From Calditerrivibrio nitroreducens DSM 19672 (GTDB lineage: Bacteria; Chrysiogenota; Deferribacteres; Deferribacterales; Calditerrivibrionaceae): a DNA stretch of 64,000 nt. The notes beneath the pieces are model-generated. The model had not been told where the DNA came from and did not search any database. It worked only from the letters and a program-made list of their open reading frames with translations. Every line of letters begins with the position of its first letter. Positions within the stretch are counted from its first letter, which is position 1. The stretch spans positions 1,529,001 through 1,593,000 of the forward strand of contig NC_014758.1 in the NCBI RefSeq assembly GCF_000183405.1, given 5' to 3'. This document shows, one piece after another, positions 1 to 8,350 of this stretch. The translations under genes were made by a program, and so were the position numbers.

Positions 1-683
1 GATGTTACAACTTTTATCTCCTTAACTATCCCCATACCCTGATATACAGTTTTATCTCCCAACATCTTCACATCATAAAAATCCACATAGATATTATCTG
101 CATTTATAAATCCATAATCTATCTTTACTGTTCCATCAGACACCAATGTAAGATAGACTTCACTGTTGTTGGAAAGATTCTCAAGTTCTGATATAAATGT
201 TGCCGGTTTTACGTTTAGTATTTCTACATTCTCCAGCCAATTGCTACTTTTTAATACACTTTTAACATCAGCTTTATCAACTTTAAATTTAACTATAACA
301 CCATCGTTATTTGTGCTGTATGAATAATCCACATCGTCTTTCAATGTAATGGTAATAATAACCTTATCCTGTTTAGGTAAAATAGAGAATCTTTCCACCA
401 GATCATCTTTAAATGTAAATTTCATTGCATCAGCATCCACGTCTGCTTCAGGTAACATTATGGTCAAACTGTAGGGATTTTTACCATAATAAACAGATAT
501 ATCTTTTGGGTCATTCACTTTAATGATCATCTCATACTTTTTATCATCCTTTTTTATATCTAACCCCTTTATCAAAGACCTACCGACAGCATTCTTATTA
601 TCATCCAGCAATACAGATTTCTTCTCGGCACACCCAAAAATCATCAATACCGCTATTAAAATATATAAAAATATTTTTTTCAT
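1..683 (-). CDS. pilQ: PilQ secretin, N-terminal part (cut by window edge)
   Basis: This is the start of the type IV pilus outer-membrane secretin; 227 codons are visible and the reading frame runs off position 1. The protein opens with a lipoprotein signal (basic MKK, hydrophobic run, lipobox IFGC with Cys18). The visible part is beta-rich with repeated short hydrophobic strands, as expected of AMIN-type peptidoglycan-binding domains that precede the secretin pore; the pore domain itself lies outside the window. The start is an ATG overlapping the pilP stop as ATGA, with a GGAGG ribosome site seven bases upstream. It is the fifth gene of pilM-N-O-P-Q, and that position is the main reason for the name. 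A lipoprotein signal on PilQ is less usual than a Sec signal but occurs. Confidence 0.8.
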   Translation of the reverse strand, partial: MKKIFLYILIAVLMIFGCAEKKSVLLDDNKNAVGRSLIKGLDIKKDDKKYEMIIKVNDPKDISVYYGKNPYSLTIMLPEADVDADAMKFTFKDDLVERFSILPKQDKVIITITLKDDVDYSYSTNNDGVIVKFKVDKADVKSVLKSSNWLENVEILNVKPATFISELENLSNNSEVYLTLVSDGTVKIDYGFINADNIYVDFYDVKMLGDKTVYQGMGIVKEIKVVT

Positions 684-1201
684 AATTTACCTCCATCAGA
701 TATTAATACCTCTTTAATTACTGACCTAACATTGCCAAAAATATCTTTTTCCATCTGCCTGATCCTCATATATTTATCACCTATATCCACTATAATACCA
801 TCATTCAAACCTATTTTATCACCGATCTTTACATAAAATGTCTGACCAGATATTTCCACCACCCCTACATTACCTAGTTTGCTACTTAAAACCCCCACAA
901 GTTTCACCTGATCCAGAGTAGCATTTTTAAGCGGATTTTCATTAAATTGATTTGCAAGATTTTCTTTATAAACTTCAACAACTGACCTGAAAGGGTCTTT
1001 ATTAGGCTTGTATTTAAGCGGCTCCACCTTCTGCCTGAACAAACTTTTTAGTTCTTCTTCCTGCTCTATTAGTTTTTGTAAATCAACCTTAGCAGGTGCT
1101 TCTTTTCTCACAACAGGTTTCTTTATATCTGAAACAGCCTTATCCTCACCACCGCATGCGATTAATGTCAACGCTGTTAATAATAAAAATATCCTTTTCA
1201 T
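680..1201 (-). CDS. pilP: PilP, type IV pilus inner-membrane lipoprotein
   Basis: A 173-residue periplasmic lipoprotein that, in characterised systems, links the PilN/PilO inner-membrane complex to the PilQ secretin. The N-terminus is a classical lipoprotein signal with lipobox LIAC and Cys16. A charged linker of about 60 residues follows, then a compact beta domain (about residues 95-165) containing the GVVEISGQTFYVKIGD region typical of PilP. It overlaps pilO by four bases upstream and pilQ by four bases downstream, so the genes are probably translationally coupled. Confidence 0.9.
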   Translation of the reverse strand: MKRIFLLLTALTLIACGGEDKAVSDIKKPVVRKEAPAKVDLQKLIEQEEELKSLFRQKVEPLKYKPNKDPFRSVVEVYKENLANQFNENPLKNATLDQVKLVGVLSSKLGNVGVVEISGQTFYVKIGDKIGLNDGIIVDIGDKYMRIRQMEKDIFGNVRSVIKEVLISDGGKL

Positions 1202-1821
1202 TTTTTATCTCCAGGTTTCTTATTATCATTAGCATCTTTTTCACTTTGCCCAGTAGCCTGTTTAAACATATAAGAGTTCATAGACATATTAACAGCAATC
1301 GCCACACTACCATCTGGATTTTTCTTTGGAACTACTGTAAAGTTATTCAAATTAATCACCCTATTTATGAAACTGATACTATGTAAAAAATTCACAAACT
1401 CAAGATACCCACCTTCTACATTCATGTTAAAATTGACTTTAGCATGAAAATCATCTATAGACGTTTCATTTGTAGGCTGAAAAAGAGTTACCTTAAGTCC
1501 ATTCTTCTCTGCTATATCAACTAGTTGATCATATATAAGATTATAGCTTTTTTCATTAGGCAATACCTCCAAAAGCATTGAGAATTGTCTGTTTAGTAAT
1601 TCAACCTCCTGTTTAAACTGTTCGTAATTTAAAACCTTAGGTCTTATCCGATCTATCTCTGCCACCAGTCTTTCATGCTCTTTCTTTGTTTTGTCAAGCT
1701 CTTCGGCTTGTGGAGTATAAAACATGAAATAATAAGAAGCCCCAATAATTACAAGTATAAGCAGATAGCCTAAGTACCTATAAATTCTGTTTATTTTACC
1801 AAACTTATCAATAAATCCCAT
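1198..1821 (-). CDS. pilO: PilO, type IV pilus alignment protein
   Basis: A bitopic inner-membrane protein of about 207 residues that pairs with PilN in the pilus alignment complex. It has a short cytoplasmic N-terminus, one membrane helix at about residues 16-36, a coiled coil (about 40-85, rich in E/K/L) and a periplasmic ferredoxin-like domain. The chosen ATG gives MGFIDKFGK and has a GGTGG ribosome site; a longer reading frame to 1863 would overlap pilN by 41 bases and is unlikely. It begins one base after the pilN stop. Confidence 0.88.
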   Translation of the reverse strand: MGFIDKFGKINRIYRYLGYLLILVIIGASYYFMFYTPQAEELDKTKKEHERLVAEIDRIRPKVLNYEQFKQEVELLNRQFSMLLEVLPNEKSYNLIYDQLVDIAEKNGLKVTLFQPTNETSIDDFHAKVNFNMNVEGGYLEFVNFLHSISFINRVINLNNFTVVPKKNPDGSVAIAVNMSMNSYMFKQATGQSEKDANDNKKPGDKK

Positions 1822-1822
1822 A

Positions 1823-2368
1823 TTAACCACCCAGATTAACATTTGCAGTGATGCTGAAATCATTTATGTCGATTTTATCAACACTGCCTTTTTTAACAAC
1901 CTTCAGTTCAATATTAGAAAAGATCTTTGTTTTGTAAAGATTCATTATAAACTGATTTACGGAGGAACTTCTAAGGGAAGTAACATTCATAGTGATTATA
2001 TTACCATTGTAATTCATATTTCCTATCCAAACATCATCCGGAAGAGCTTTTTCTATATTTATAAATAAAGGAGAATACCCCTTTTGCCCTTTTTTGAGAT
2101 TTTTTACTATATCGATCTTCTTCTGTAATTCTGATTTTTTCTTATCAAAACTATCTATCTCTTTCTTAATTTTATTAAGCCTGTTTAATTCACCTTGCAA
2201 AACAGCATTCTCATTCTTGTAATAAGATATCTCAGAAAGTAAAGAGGTGTGAGTTGTGAAAATAAGAAATACTGCTAATGAAAGAGATATTAAAAACAAT
2301 GCCAACTCGACATAAATAGGGTCAAACTTCTTTCTTTTTTTAACTCCTAACAGGTTAACCTTTATCAT
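1823..2368 (-). CDS. pilN: PilN, type IV pilus assembly protein
   Basis: A 181-residue inner-membrane protein. It has the short cytoplasmic N-terminus MIKVNLLG that in PilN family members docks into a groove of PilM, then one membrane helix (about residues 22-42), a coiled coil (about 45-90) and a periplasmic domain similar in layout to PilO. It overlaps the end of pilM by four bases. Size, topology and position between pilM and pilO all fit. Confidence 0.9.
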   Translation of the reverse strand: MIKVNLLGVKKRKKFDPIYVELALFLISLSLAVFLIFTTHTSLLSEISYYKNENAVLQGELNRLNKIKKEIDSFDKKKSELQKKIDIVKNLKKGQKGYSPLFINIEKALPDDVWIGNMNYNGNIITMNVTSLRSSSVNQFIMNLYKTKIFSNIELKVVKKGSVDKIDINDFSITANVNLGG

Positions 2369-3405
2369 CTGTCATTCACCTTTCTTAGGGCTAAGCCTAA
2401 GGATGTATTGAATAGATAAGGATTAGTTGTTAGTAATTCAAAATCTGCCACCCCAGTGATATCTATATTCGAAAATGGATTAAATTCATTAACTTCAATA
2501 TCTGTGGTCCTGTTTATTGCCCCTTTAAGATCAAATAATTTTGTAAGCCCCCCACAGATGAAAATCTTTGATGTGGCAAATCTACTATTAGTATAAAAGA
2601 GATCCAGAGAATGTTTAATCTCATAACTTATTTGGGTATTAAAATCGCTGATGGCTCTTTGTAAATCTTCGTTAAACTCCACAGCTTCGTTATCCATCAT
2701 CATAGTTTTAGCATCATCATAGGTAATACCAAGTTTCTTCTGGATAGTCTCTATACAACCCTTCCCACCAATAGATATCTCACGGGAAAACTCATAAAAA
2801 CCATCTTTAACAAATACTATCAAACTCGATGAATGTCCAAGATTTACAATAGCATTTACCCCAGGCATAGCACCAAAGCAAGCCTCAAAACAGTTGCTGA
2901 GGGCAAAAACCTCCAGATCAACAACCTTTATCTTAAGTTTTGAACCAGATATAACGGAAACCATACTTGATATGAGATCCTTTCTTGCAACGGCCAATAT
3001 TACATCCGTCATGTTACTTTCAGGATTAGATTGTACTATAGAATAGTCTATATTAACATCTTCAATATCCATCTGGATAAACTGTTGTGCCTGATACCTG
3101 AACTCCTCCTCCAGCAGTGAGGATTCCACTCCAGGGATATGCACCCTTTTTGCGATTACAGCATTACCCTTAAGAGCAATAGCAGCATTACTATTATTTA
3201 TCTTTCTATCTTTAACCAATTCATTTATAGAATTGACTATTTCAGCCATATCCACAATCGAACCCTCTGAGATTACATCCCTTGGAAGTTCTTTATAACC
3301 GATATTTTTAAGAATATACCCAGAATTCCCATCCTCTAATTCAATCAACTTTATTGCGTTAGAGCCCACATCCAAGCCGATCAAGCTTTTAGACCTACCA
3401 AACAT
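2365..3405 (-). CDS. pilM: PilM, actin-like cytoplasmic pilus protein
   Basis: An actin/FtsA-fold ATP-binding protein of about 346 residues that sits on the cytoplasmic side of the membrane and binds the PilN N-terminus. The phosphate-1 motif LIGLDVGSNAIKLIEL at the N-terminus and the second nucleotide motif VNLGHSSSLIVF in the middle are visible, with a FICGGLTKL adenosine motif near residue 285. An in-frame ATG lies four codons earlier (3417); the start at 3405 is preferred because GGAG lies six bases upstream of it. First gene of pilMNOPQ, 18 bases after hisI, so probably in the same transcript. Confidence 0.93.
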   Translation of the reverse strand: MFGRSKSLIGLDVGSNAIKLIELEDGNSGYILKNIGYKELPRDVISEGSIVDMAEIVNSINELVKDRKINNSNAAIALKGNAVIAKRVHIPGVESSLLEEEFRYQAQQFIQMDIEDVNIDYSIVQSNPESNMTDVILAVARKDLISSMVSVISGSKLKIKVVDLEVFALSNCFEACFGAMPGVNAIVNLGHSSSLIVFVKDGFYEFSREISIGGKGCIETIQKKLGITYDDAKTMMMDNEAVEFNEDLQRAISDFNTQISYEIKHSLDLFYTNSRFATSKIFICGGLTKLFDLKGAINRTTDIEVNEFNPFSNIDITGVADFELLTTNPYLFNTSLGLALRKVNDR

Positions 3406-3423
3406 CTTTAGCTCCATCCGTTT

Positions 3424-3762
3424 TTATTCTAAAGCATTAATCTCCCGAAAAAAGCAACTATATTCGCCGGTGTGACATGCAACACCTGACTGTTTTACCA
3501 TATATAATATACAATCTTCATCACAATCAATCAATATTTTAACAATTTTTTGCGTATGCCCGGATGTTTCACCTTTCTTCCATATCATATTTCTACTTCT
3601 GGAGAAATAATGGGCATATCCAGTTTTAATAGTAAGCCTGAGAGCTTCCTCATTAACAAAAGCCTGCATTAAAACATCTTTACTATCAACATCCTGCACA
3701 ACCACAGGAACTAAACCGCTCAATTTAGTCCATTTAATGTCATTTAAATCAACCTTTTCCAT
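3424..3762 (-). CDS. hisI: Phosphoribosyl-AMP cyclohydrolase
   Basis: HisI opens the purine ring of phosphoribosyl-AMP in the third step of histidine synthesis. The 112-residue protein is the monofunctional form, without the HisE pyrophosphohydrolase domain. The metal-binding stretch DCDEDC (about residues 76-81) and the zinc-cysteine motif [10 protein letters not shown] near the C-terminus are both visible, as is the substrate region [16 protein letters not shown]. No other his gene is in the window. It lies between the hyp/cytochrome genes and pilM, with no sign that its position is functional. Confidence 0.95.
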   Translation of the reverse strand: MEKVDLNDIKWTKLSGLVPVVVQDVDSKDVLMQAFVNEEALRLTIKTGYAHYFSRSRNMIWKKGETSGHTQKIVKILIDCDEDCILYMVKQSGVACHTGEYSCFFREINALE

Positions 3763-3803
3763 AACTACATATTAACAATATTTTTTCAAAATGCAACATT
3801 TTT

Positions 3804-4079
3804 TTATTTTCCATAATTTTTTGTTAAATAACCAACTACTTCTTTTTCTTCCTGCTCGGTCAACTTTAGCCCCCTCATTTTCATACCATGTATTACCCTA
3901 TTCCAGTCGTCATTATCTCTTTTTTTCTTAAATACGATATCCACAGAATGACATCCCCCACACTTTTGCTTTATCAGCTTCAACTGATTATTATCAGAAT
4001 TGGCACACCCCTGTAAAAGCAGAAAAATTAACAAACTAACAGATACGGGGAAGGATCTCACCCAATGGCATTTCAACAT
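3804..4079 (-). CDS. Small monoheme c-type cytochrome lipoprotein
   Basis: A small protein of about 91 residues with one heme-attachment motif, CGGCH, preceded by a hydrophobic signal ending in a lipobox-like LLQGC. It is therefore probably a lipid-anchored periplasmic cytochrome. The start is uncertain: ATG at 4079, ATG at 4091 and GTG at 4061 are all in frame, and the GTG would give the most compact signal peptide. All three lie inside the 3' end of hypE, so the genes overlap by 26-56 bases. The region after the heme (DDWNRVIHGMKMRG) resembles small class I cytochromes that have a tryptophan after the heme, but the electron partner cannot be told from sequence. Confidence 0.7.
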   Translation of the reverse strand: MLKCHWVRSFPVSVSLLIFLLLQGCANSDNNQLKLIKQKCGGCHSVDIVFKKKRDNDDWNRVIHGMKMRGLKLTEQEEKEVVGYLTKNYGK

Positions 4080-5019
4080 ATCTTTTCCCACCTATAGATG
4101 TATTTAAAATTACTCTCTTTTTTTCCACCACTTCTCCAACAATAGCCGCTTTCTTACCATATTTTGTTTCCCTGATCAAACTTAATGCATCATCAGCATA
4201 ATCTTTATCTAATATTATAACAGCCACACCTTCATTTGCAATATGAAGTGGATCATATCCAAAAAACTCACAGTAATACTTTACTCTATCTTCGATGGGG
4301 ATAGTAGATTCTTCAATCTCAAAACCGAACTCACCCATTGATACAATTTCATTTAACACAGCAGCAACTCCACCCCTTGTGGCATCTCTTGCAAAATGAA
4401 TATATTTATAATCAAGATTTTTTATCACTTCGTAGAGCAAACAACAATCGCTTTCTATCACAGCATCAATCCCTTCACGAACTAACATCATAGATATGCC
4501 ATGCCTACCTATATCTGATGTAATTATAACTCTATCCCCAACCTTTATATTTTTATAATCGTTCAAACTTCTTATTACTTTACCAATTCCTGCACTATTT
4601 ATAAAAATCTGTGGTTTACCCATTCTCGGGATAACCTTAGTATCACCACAAACTATTTTGACACCTATCTCTTCAGAGGTCTGTTTGATGGATGATACGA
4701 TTTTTTCGAGATCTTCCATCTTGTACCCTTCTGAAATTATAAATGAAAGTGATAAATACAAAGGAACAGCTCCACTAACAGCCAGATCGTTACATGTTCC
4801 GCATACAGAAAGCTTTCCGATATCACCATCAGGGAAAAATTCAGGCTCCACCACAAATGAATCGGTAGTAAAAGCAATTTCTCCATCAATAGTCATGTAT
4901 GAAGAATCACCAAGATTATTCAATATAGGATTTCCAAGTTCTTTGAGAATTAAACTATTCAGAAATTTCTGAAATCCCCTGCCACCGCCCCCAACAGATA
5001 ATGTTACTATATCATCCAT
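4036..5019 (-). CDS. hypE: Hydrogenase maturation protein HypE
   Basis: HypE dehydrates a carbamoyl group on its C-terminal cysteine to a thiocyanate, the source of the cyanide ligands of [NiFe]-hydrogenase. The 327-residue protein ends in the family's diagnostic PRIC tail with the reactive cysteine last. The N-terminal glycine-rich segment GGGGRGF and the AIR-synthase-like ATP-binding fold (FARDATRGGVAA) are present. The start MDDIVTL at 5019 is chosen because GGAGG lies six bases upstream; the longer frame to 5112 has hypD overlapping and no family similarity in the extra 31 residues. It overlaps hypD by eight bases. Confidence 0.95.
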   Translation of the reverse strand: MDDIVTLSVGGGGRGFQKFLNSLILKELGNPILNNLGDSSYMTIDGEIAFTTDSFVVEPEFFPDGDIGKLSVCGTCNDLAVSGAVPLYLSLSFIISEGYKMEDLEKIVSSIKQTSEEIGVKIVCGDTKVIPRMGKPQIFINSAGIGKVIRSLNDYKNIKVGDRVIITSDIGRHGISMMLVREGIDAVIESDCCLLYEVIKNLDYKYIHFARDATRGGVAAVLNEIVSMGEFGFEIEESTIPIEDRVKYYCEFFGYDPLHIANEGVAVIILDKDYADDALSLIRETKYGKKAAIVGEVVEKKRVILNTSIGGKRYVEMPLGEILPRIC

Positions 5020-6109
5020 CAACACCTCCATATAGATAATAGGCAGCGCATGTACCTTCACTGGAAACCATACAGGGACCATATGGATTTTCATAGGTAC
5101 AATAGGTACCAAATAATGTACAATCCATCGGTTTTATATAACCCTTCAAAACCTCCCCACATTTACACCCAACTCTTTCATTGTGACTGTATGGTTTAAG
5201 GTTATATTTTAACATTGCATCAAAATCTTCATACTCTGCTCTAATTTTTAAACCAGAATTTTTTATCAATCCTATACCCCTCCATACAGCATCCGATGAT
5301 TCAAATACCTCATTTATTAATTCATAAGCTTTAATATTTTTTCTACCTGAAACAACCCTTTTATAACAATTCCCCACGTAAAAAATGTTTGTATTAACCT
5401 GTTTTATTATTTCCATAACCCCTTCAAGTATCTCCACAGGCTCAAATCCAGTAATCACCGCAGCCCTATTCTTACGAATTATGCCATAGTACAGCTCATC
5501 ACCGGTAACAGTACTTACATGCCCTGGGGCAATAAATCCATTGATAGCAAGATTTTCATCTTCTAACAATAAATTTAAAATCTCAGGCATTGTTTTATTA
5601 AATAAAAGTACACTTATATTTTTTATACCTTTTTTTGCCGATTCTTTTATGAGAAATGCGGTTTGAGGGGTGGTGGTTTCGAATCCAATACTTACAAAAA
5701 CAAAATCTTCTTCAGGTTTTTCATCAGCAATTTTCATTAACTCCACAACCGAATTTATTATTAAAATCTTTTTACCTTTACCTCTCAAATATAGAAGATT
5801 CTCCCCATTAGTACCAGGAACTCGCATCAAATCCCCATAAACTGCTACTGTTACATCTTCTTTATCCAAAAGATCAAAAATAAGATCTATCTCCCCCTGT
5901 GAAGTCACACATACAGGACAACCTGGTCCGGAAATTAATCTTATATTTTTAGGTAAAATCCCCCTTAACCCCCATCTGGAGATGGCAACAGTATGTGTAC
6001 CACAAATCTCCATTATAGAATAATTTTTATCTGGTTTAGCACTTTCTTCTATTTTTTTAAGAAGCAACGTTACAGTCTGTTTATCACGAAACCTGTTCAT
6101 CAAGTTCAT
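5012..6109 (-). CDS. hypD: Hydrogenase maturation protein HypD
   Basis: HypD is the iron-sulfur scaffold on which, with HypC, the Fe(CN)2CO group is assembled. The 365-residue protein shows the family motifs CGTHT, GPGCPVCVT and GFEPVEIL, and a C-terminal cysteine-rich stretch (CKCGEVLKG through GTYCTYENPYGPC and GTCAAYY) that ligates the [4Fe-4S] cluster. Several in-frame ATGs occur; 6109 is chosen because GGAG is seven bases upstream. It overlaps the end of hypC by 26 bases. HypA, B and F and the hydrogenase itself are not in the window. Confidence 0.94.
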   Translation of the reverse strand: MNLMNRFRDKQTVTLLLKKIEESAKPDKNYSIMEICGTHTVAISRWGLRGILPKNIRLISGPGCPVCVTSQGEIDLIFDLLDKEDVTVAVYGDLMRVPGTNGENLLYLRGKGKKILIINSVVELMKIADEKPEEDFVFVSIGFETTTPQTAFLIKESAKKGIKNISVLLFNKTMPEILNLLLEDENLAINGFIAPGHVSTVTGDELYYGIIRKNRAAVITGFEPVEILEGVMEIIKQVNTNIFYVGNCYKRVVSGRKNIKAYELINEVFESSDAVWRGIGLIKNSGLKIRAEYEDFDAMLKYNLKPYSHNERVGCKCGEVLKGYIKPMDCTLFGTYCTYENPYGPCMVSSEGTCAAYYLYGGVDG

Positions 6110-6320
6110 TCGCATACTCCAGTAGAACTTTTAATGTCTCTTCAGCTTCTTTCTCATCCATTTTGGCTATCGCAAAACCGACATGCACCATTACATAATC
6201 CCCCACGTTAACATCATCTGGTAACATAGCAAGACTAACTTCTCTTTTAGTTCCAGCGATATCAACAATAGCCATAGCTTCATCCATTTCAATAATTTTA
6301 CCTGGAAAACCAAGGCACAT
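6084..6320 (-). CDS. hypC: Hydrogenase maturation chaperone HypC
   Basis: A 78-residue chaperone of the HypC/HupF family that carries the iron group with HypD to the hydrogenase large subunit. The N-terminus is MCLGFPGKI, with the essential Cys2 exposed after methionine removal. The OB-fold core VDIAGTKREVSLAMLPDDV and VGDYVMVHVGFAI are typical. A GGAGG ribosome site precedes the ATG. It is the first gene of hypC-D-E after a 118-base gap holding the terminator of the upstream cytochrome gene. Confidence 0.95.
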   Translation of the reverse strand: MCLGFPGKIIEMDEAMAIVDIAGTKREVSLAMLPDDVNVGDYVMVHVGFAIAKMDEKEAEETLKVLLEYANELDEQVS

Positions 6321-6363
6321 ATGTTCCTCCGATATTAATAAGCAGCATAGTTTAAAATATAGA

Positions 6364-6369
6364 ATTATA
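6364..6369 (-). promoter_or_regulatory. Possible -10 box upstream of hypC
   Basis: A perfect TATAAT on the minus strand, about 44 bases before the hypC ATG and just past the cytochrome terminator. No good -35 is present at 16-18 bases (a TTTACT lies at about 20), so this is a weak call; an alternative sigma factor is possible. Confidence 0.3.
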
Positions 6370-6400
6370 TAATCATAAAAAAGATTTAAAGTAAAGTTTT

Positions 6401-6428
6401 AAAATTAAAAAGGGGGCTTAGCCCCCTT
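6401..6428 (-). terminator. Rho-independent terminator after the 11-heme cytochrome gene
   Basis: A perfect eight-base-pair stem (AAGGGGGC / GCCCCCTT at 6410-6417 and 6421-6428) with a three-base loop, followed on the minus strand by a T-rich tract. It starts ten bases after the cytochrome stop codon. Confidence 0.88.
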
Positions 6429-6438
6429 ATATATCTTA

Positions 6439-7950
6439 TTATTTATGACAGGTGGTACAACTTGTACCATTTTTTACCTTGTTTTCCTTATGACAGGGAA
6501 AACAGAGTTCATTATGAAAGCTGTTGTTTGTCCCATCCAATTTTGTAATCTTAACCTTCAATGTACCCTCTTCAGGTTTTTCATGGCATTTAGTGCACTC
6601 AAACATTTCAGCATGTTTCTTATGTGCAAAAACAACAGGTTTCTTAGTTGAGTTTATCTTGTGTTGCTCAGCCAAATTTATTGTTTCTGGGGCAATGTCC
6701 ATAAGCTCTTTAGGATTATTAGCCTTAAATACCTTAGCAGGCTCCTCTTTAGCTACAACTTCAGATTTTGCAGCAACCTTTTTAGCATCGGTTTTCTCAA
6801 CTTTAGGCTCTTCTTTATAGTTTTTTATCTTATCCACAAGTTGATTCGCTGCATCAAATATATTGTTGAAATAATCTGGATTATGAATTCCTTTTGAACC
6901 ATCCTTCTCAAGAACTTTAACCATTAGATTTAATTGATTAAACAATGCAATCTGACCAGGTTTCATTGACTCTCTGTGGGCAGATAGTTCATCCCTTAAT
7001 TTAGATATTGTAGTCAATTTACCAAGAAACTCCTTCTGAGTATCGATCATGATCTGAGCATAGCTGGCATCATGACAGCTTGCACAAACATCTGTATTTG
7101 GTCTGGTAAATGCACTTTTATGGCAATCACTACATTGAAGGTCAGCCATATACCATTTAACTTCATCCACACCTTTAATGGTTGTACCCTGCTGGTTTGA
7201 CTTCTGGAGAGTATGGCAAGTCTGACAATCATCATTGGCGGGAGCTTTTATTTTATTATCAGCGTTTTTCATCTCATCATGACATTTAAAACATGTCTCC
7301 ATCTTTGGAAGATTATGTTTATTACCGCCATGAGCAACTCCAAGGTGACAGTCAACACAGTTTAATCCTTTATCAAGATGAGCCTTATGTTTGGGATCTA
7401 CACCTGCAACAATTTTATCCTTAAGTATATCAACCTTTCCGAAGCTCTCCCTAAATCTCGGGTTTACCACATTATCTATAAGTCTAAAGTTTATGCCTAC
7501 TGACATAACTTTTTCTTTTCTATTTTTAGCATTGATCTCATCTGAATGGCAGTGTAAACAGGTAGTGTTAGGAACTAACTTTGCGGCATATTTAGGATCG
7601 GAAGCACCCTTAGCAAGAACCTCTAACTTATGCTCTTTAGATTTGAAAAACTCACCATAAACATCACCCAGACCACCAATTTTTGCTTTCATATACCCAA
7701 TAAAGCCAGGCTCACCGTGACAATCTATACATTCAACTTTAGCAGCAGAATGCACATTTTTTGACCATGTATAATATTCCCCCAATGGGCCTACCTTTTG
7801 TTCAGGGTGACATTTTCCACAAAATTCTGATTCTGATGTATAATGCAAAACCTCCACCTGACTAAAAACGAAACCTACAAAAATCACCACCACCGCAATA
7901 ACGAAAACCACTGGATCGTTTTTTACAAATTTTTTAAACTTTTCCCACAT
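6439..7950 (-). CDS. Membrane-anchored undecaheme c-type cytochrome with NapC/NirT-like N-terminal domain
   Basis: A 503-residue protein with eleven CXXCH heme motifs (first cysteines at about residues 44, 74, 131, 198, 220, 242, 273, 289, 452, 483 and 498). One uncleaved membrane helix at about residues 13-31 anchors it. The first four motifs, with the SEFCGKCHP opening, the HSAAKVECIDCHGEPGF segment and CVDCHLGVAHGG, follow the NapC/NirT/NrfH quinol dehydrogenase pattern. Hemes 5-8 form a second group; then a long helical and Lys/Glu/Ala-rich linker (about 295-440) leads to three hemes resembling a cytochrome c7-type module. I infer electron transfer from the quinone pool through the periplasm; the final acceptor is unknown. 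It follows atpE with only 55 bases between and is closed by its own terminator. Confidence 0.9.
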   Translation of the reverse strand: MWEKFKKFVKNDPVVFVIAVVVIFVGFVFSQVEVLHYTSESEFCGKCHPEQKVGPLGEYYTWSKNVHSAAKVECIDCHGEPGFIGYMKAKIGGLGDVYGEFFKSKEHKLEVLAKGASDPKYAAKLVPNTTCLHCHSDEINAKNRKEKVMSVGINFRLIDNVVNPRFRESFGKVDILKDKIVAGVDPKHKAHLDKGLNCVDCHLGVAHGGNKHNLPKMETCFKCHDEMKNADNKIKAPANDDCQTCHTLQKSNQQGTTIKGVDEVKWYMADLQCSDCHKSAFTRPNTDVCASCHDASYAQIMIDTQKEFLGKLTTISKLRDELSAHRESMKPGQIALFNQLNLMVKVLEKDGSKGIHNPDYFNNIFDAANQLVDKIKNYKEEPKVEKTDAKKVAAKSEVVAKEEPAKVFKANNPKELMDIAPETINLAEQHKINSTKKPVVFAHKKHAEMFECTKCHEKPEEGTLKVKITKLDGTNNSFHNELCFPCHKENKVKNGTSCTTCHK

Positions 7951-7968
7951 AACGTCCTCCAGAAGGGA

Positions 7969-7992
7969 TAGCGGTGGGAAATACCACCGCTA
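7969..7992 (-). other. Intergenic hairpin between atpE and the cytochrome gene
   Basis: A perfect nine-base-pair inverted repeat (TAGCGGTGG / CCACCGCTA, six-base loop) in the short gap after the atpE stop. It has no T tract on the minus strand, so it is more likely a stability or processing hairpin, or a weak terminator, than a standard Rho-independent site. Confidence 0.6.
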
Positions 7993-8005
7993 AAATTATT
8001 TAGTT

Positions 8006-8323
8006 TTAAACAACAAAAAGAAGTATCAAACTGATAACAAGTGCATAAATAGCAAGAGACTCGATCATAGCAAGACCGATGATCATAGGAGTCATAATCT
8101 TACCTGATGCTCCTGGGTTCCTTGAAATCCCTTCCACAGCACTTGCCACTGCTTTGCCCTGGCCAAGACCTGTACCAAAAGCAGCAATACCCATACCCAA
8201 ACCTGCAGCAAGGTATATTGCCCATGATTTTTCAGCAGCTGCTCCATCTGCTGCGAAAGCTGATACTGAAAATACTGCCACAATTGCAGCAACCAAACTT
8301 AAAATACGAGTTACTTTTGACAT
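8006..8323 (-). CDS. atpE: ATP synthase F0 subunit c
   Basis: The ring-forming c subunit (proteolipid), 105 residues, longer than usual because of a hydrophobic N-terminal extension of about 25 residues ending in VSAFAAD that looks like a cleavable signal, as in several other bacteria. Two membrane helices are joined by the polar loop [12 protein letters not shown]. The ion-binding carboxylate is Glu88 in helix 2. Gln55 in helix 1, Ser89 and Tyr93 match positions Q32, S66 and Y70 of sodium-binding c subunits when aligned through the conserved loop Arg68. Last atp gene in this cluster; the genes for b, delta and F1 are elsewhere. Confidence 0.95.
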   Translation of the reverse strand: MSKVTRILSLVAAIVAVFSVSAFAADGAAAEKSWAIYLAAGLGMGIAAFGTGLGQGKAVASAVEGISRNPGASGKIMTPMIIGLAMIESLAIYALVISLILLFVV

Positions 8324-8350
8324 AAAAATGTCCTCCTGTTTTATTGTCTT

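Noticed and set aside
4036-4120. Frameshift or fusion between hypE and the small cytochrome
   Set aside because: HypE ends with its proper PRIC tail and the cytochrome has its own signal, so they are separate overlapping genes.
523-5000. Plus-strand open frames antisense to pilQ, pilP, pilO and hypE
   Set aside because: Low-complexity, hydrophobic or serine-rich shadows of AT-rich genes on the opposite strand; no ribosome site and no family similarity.
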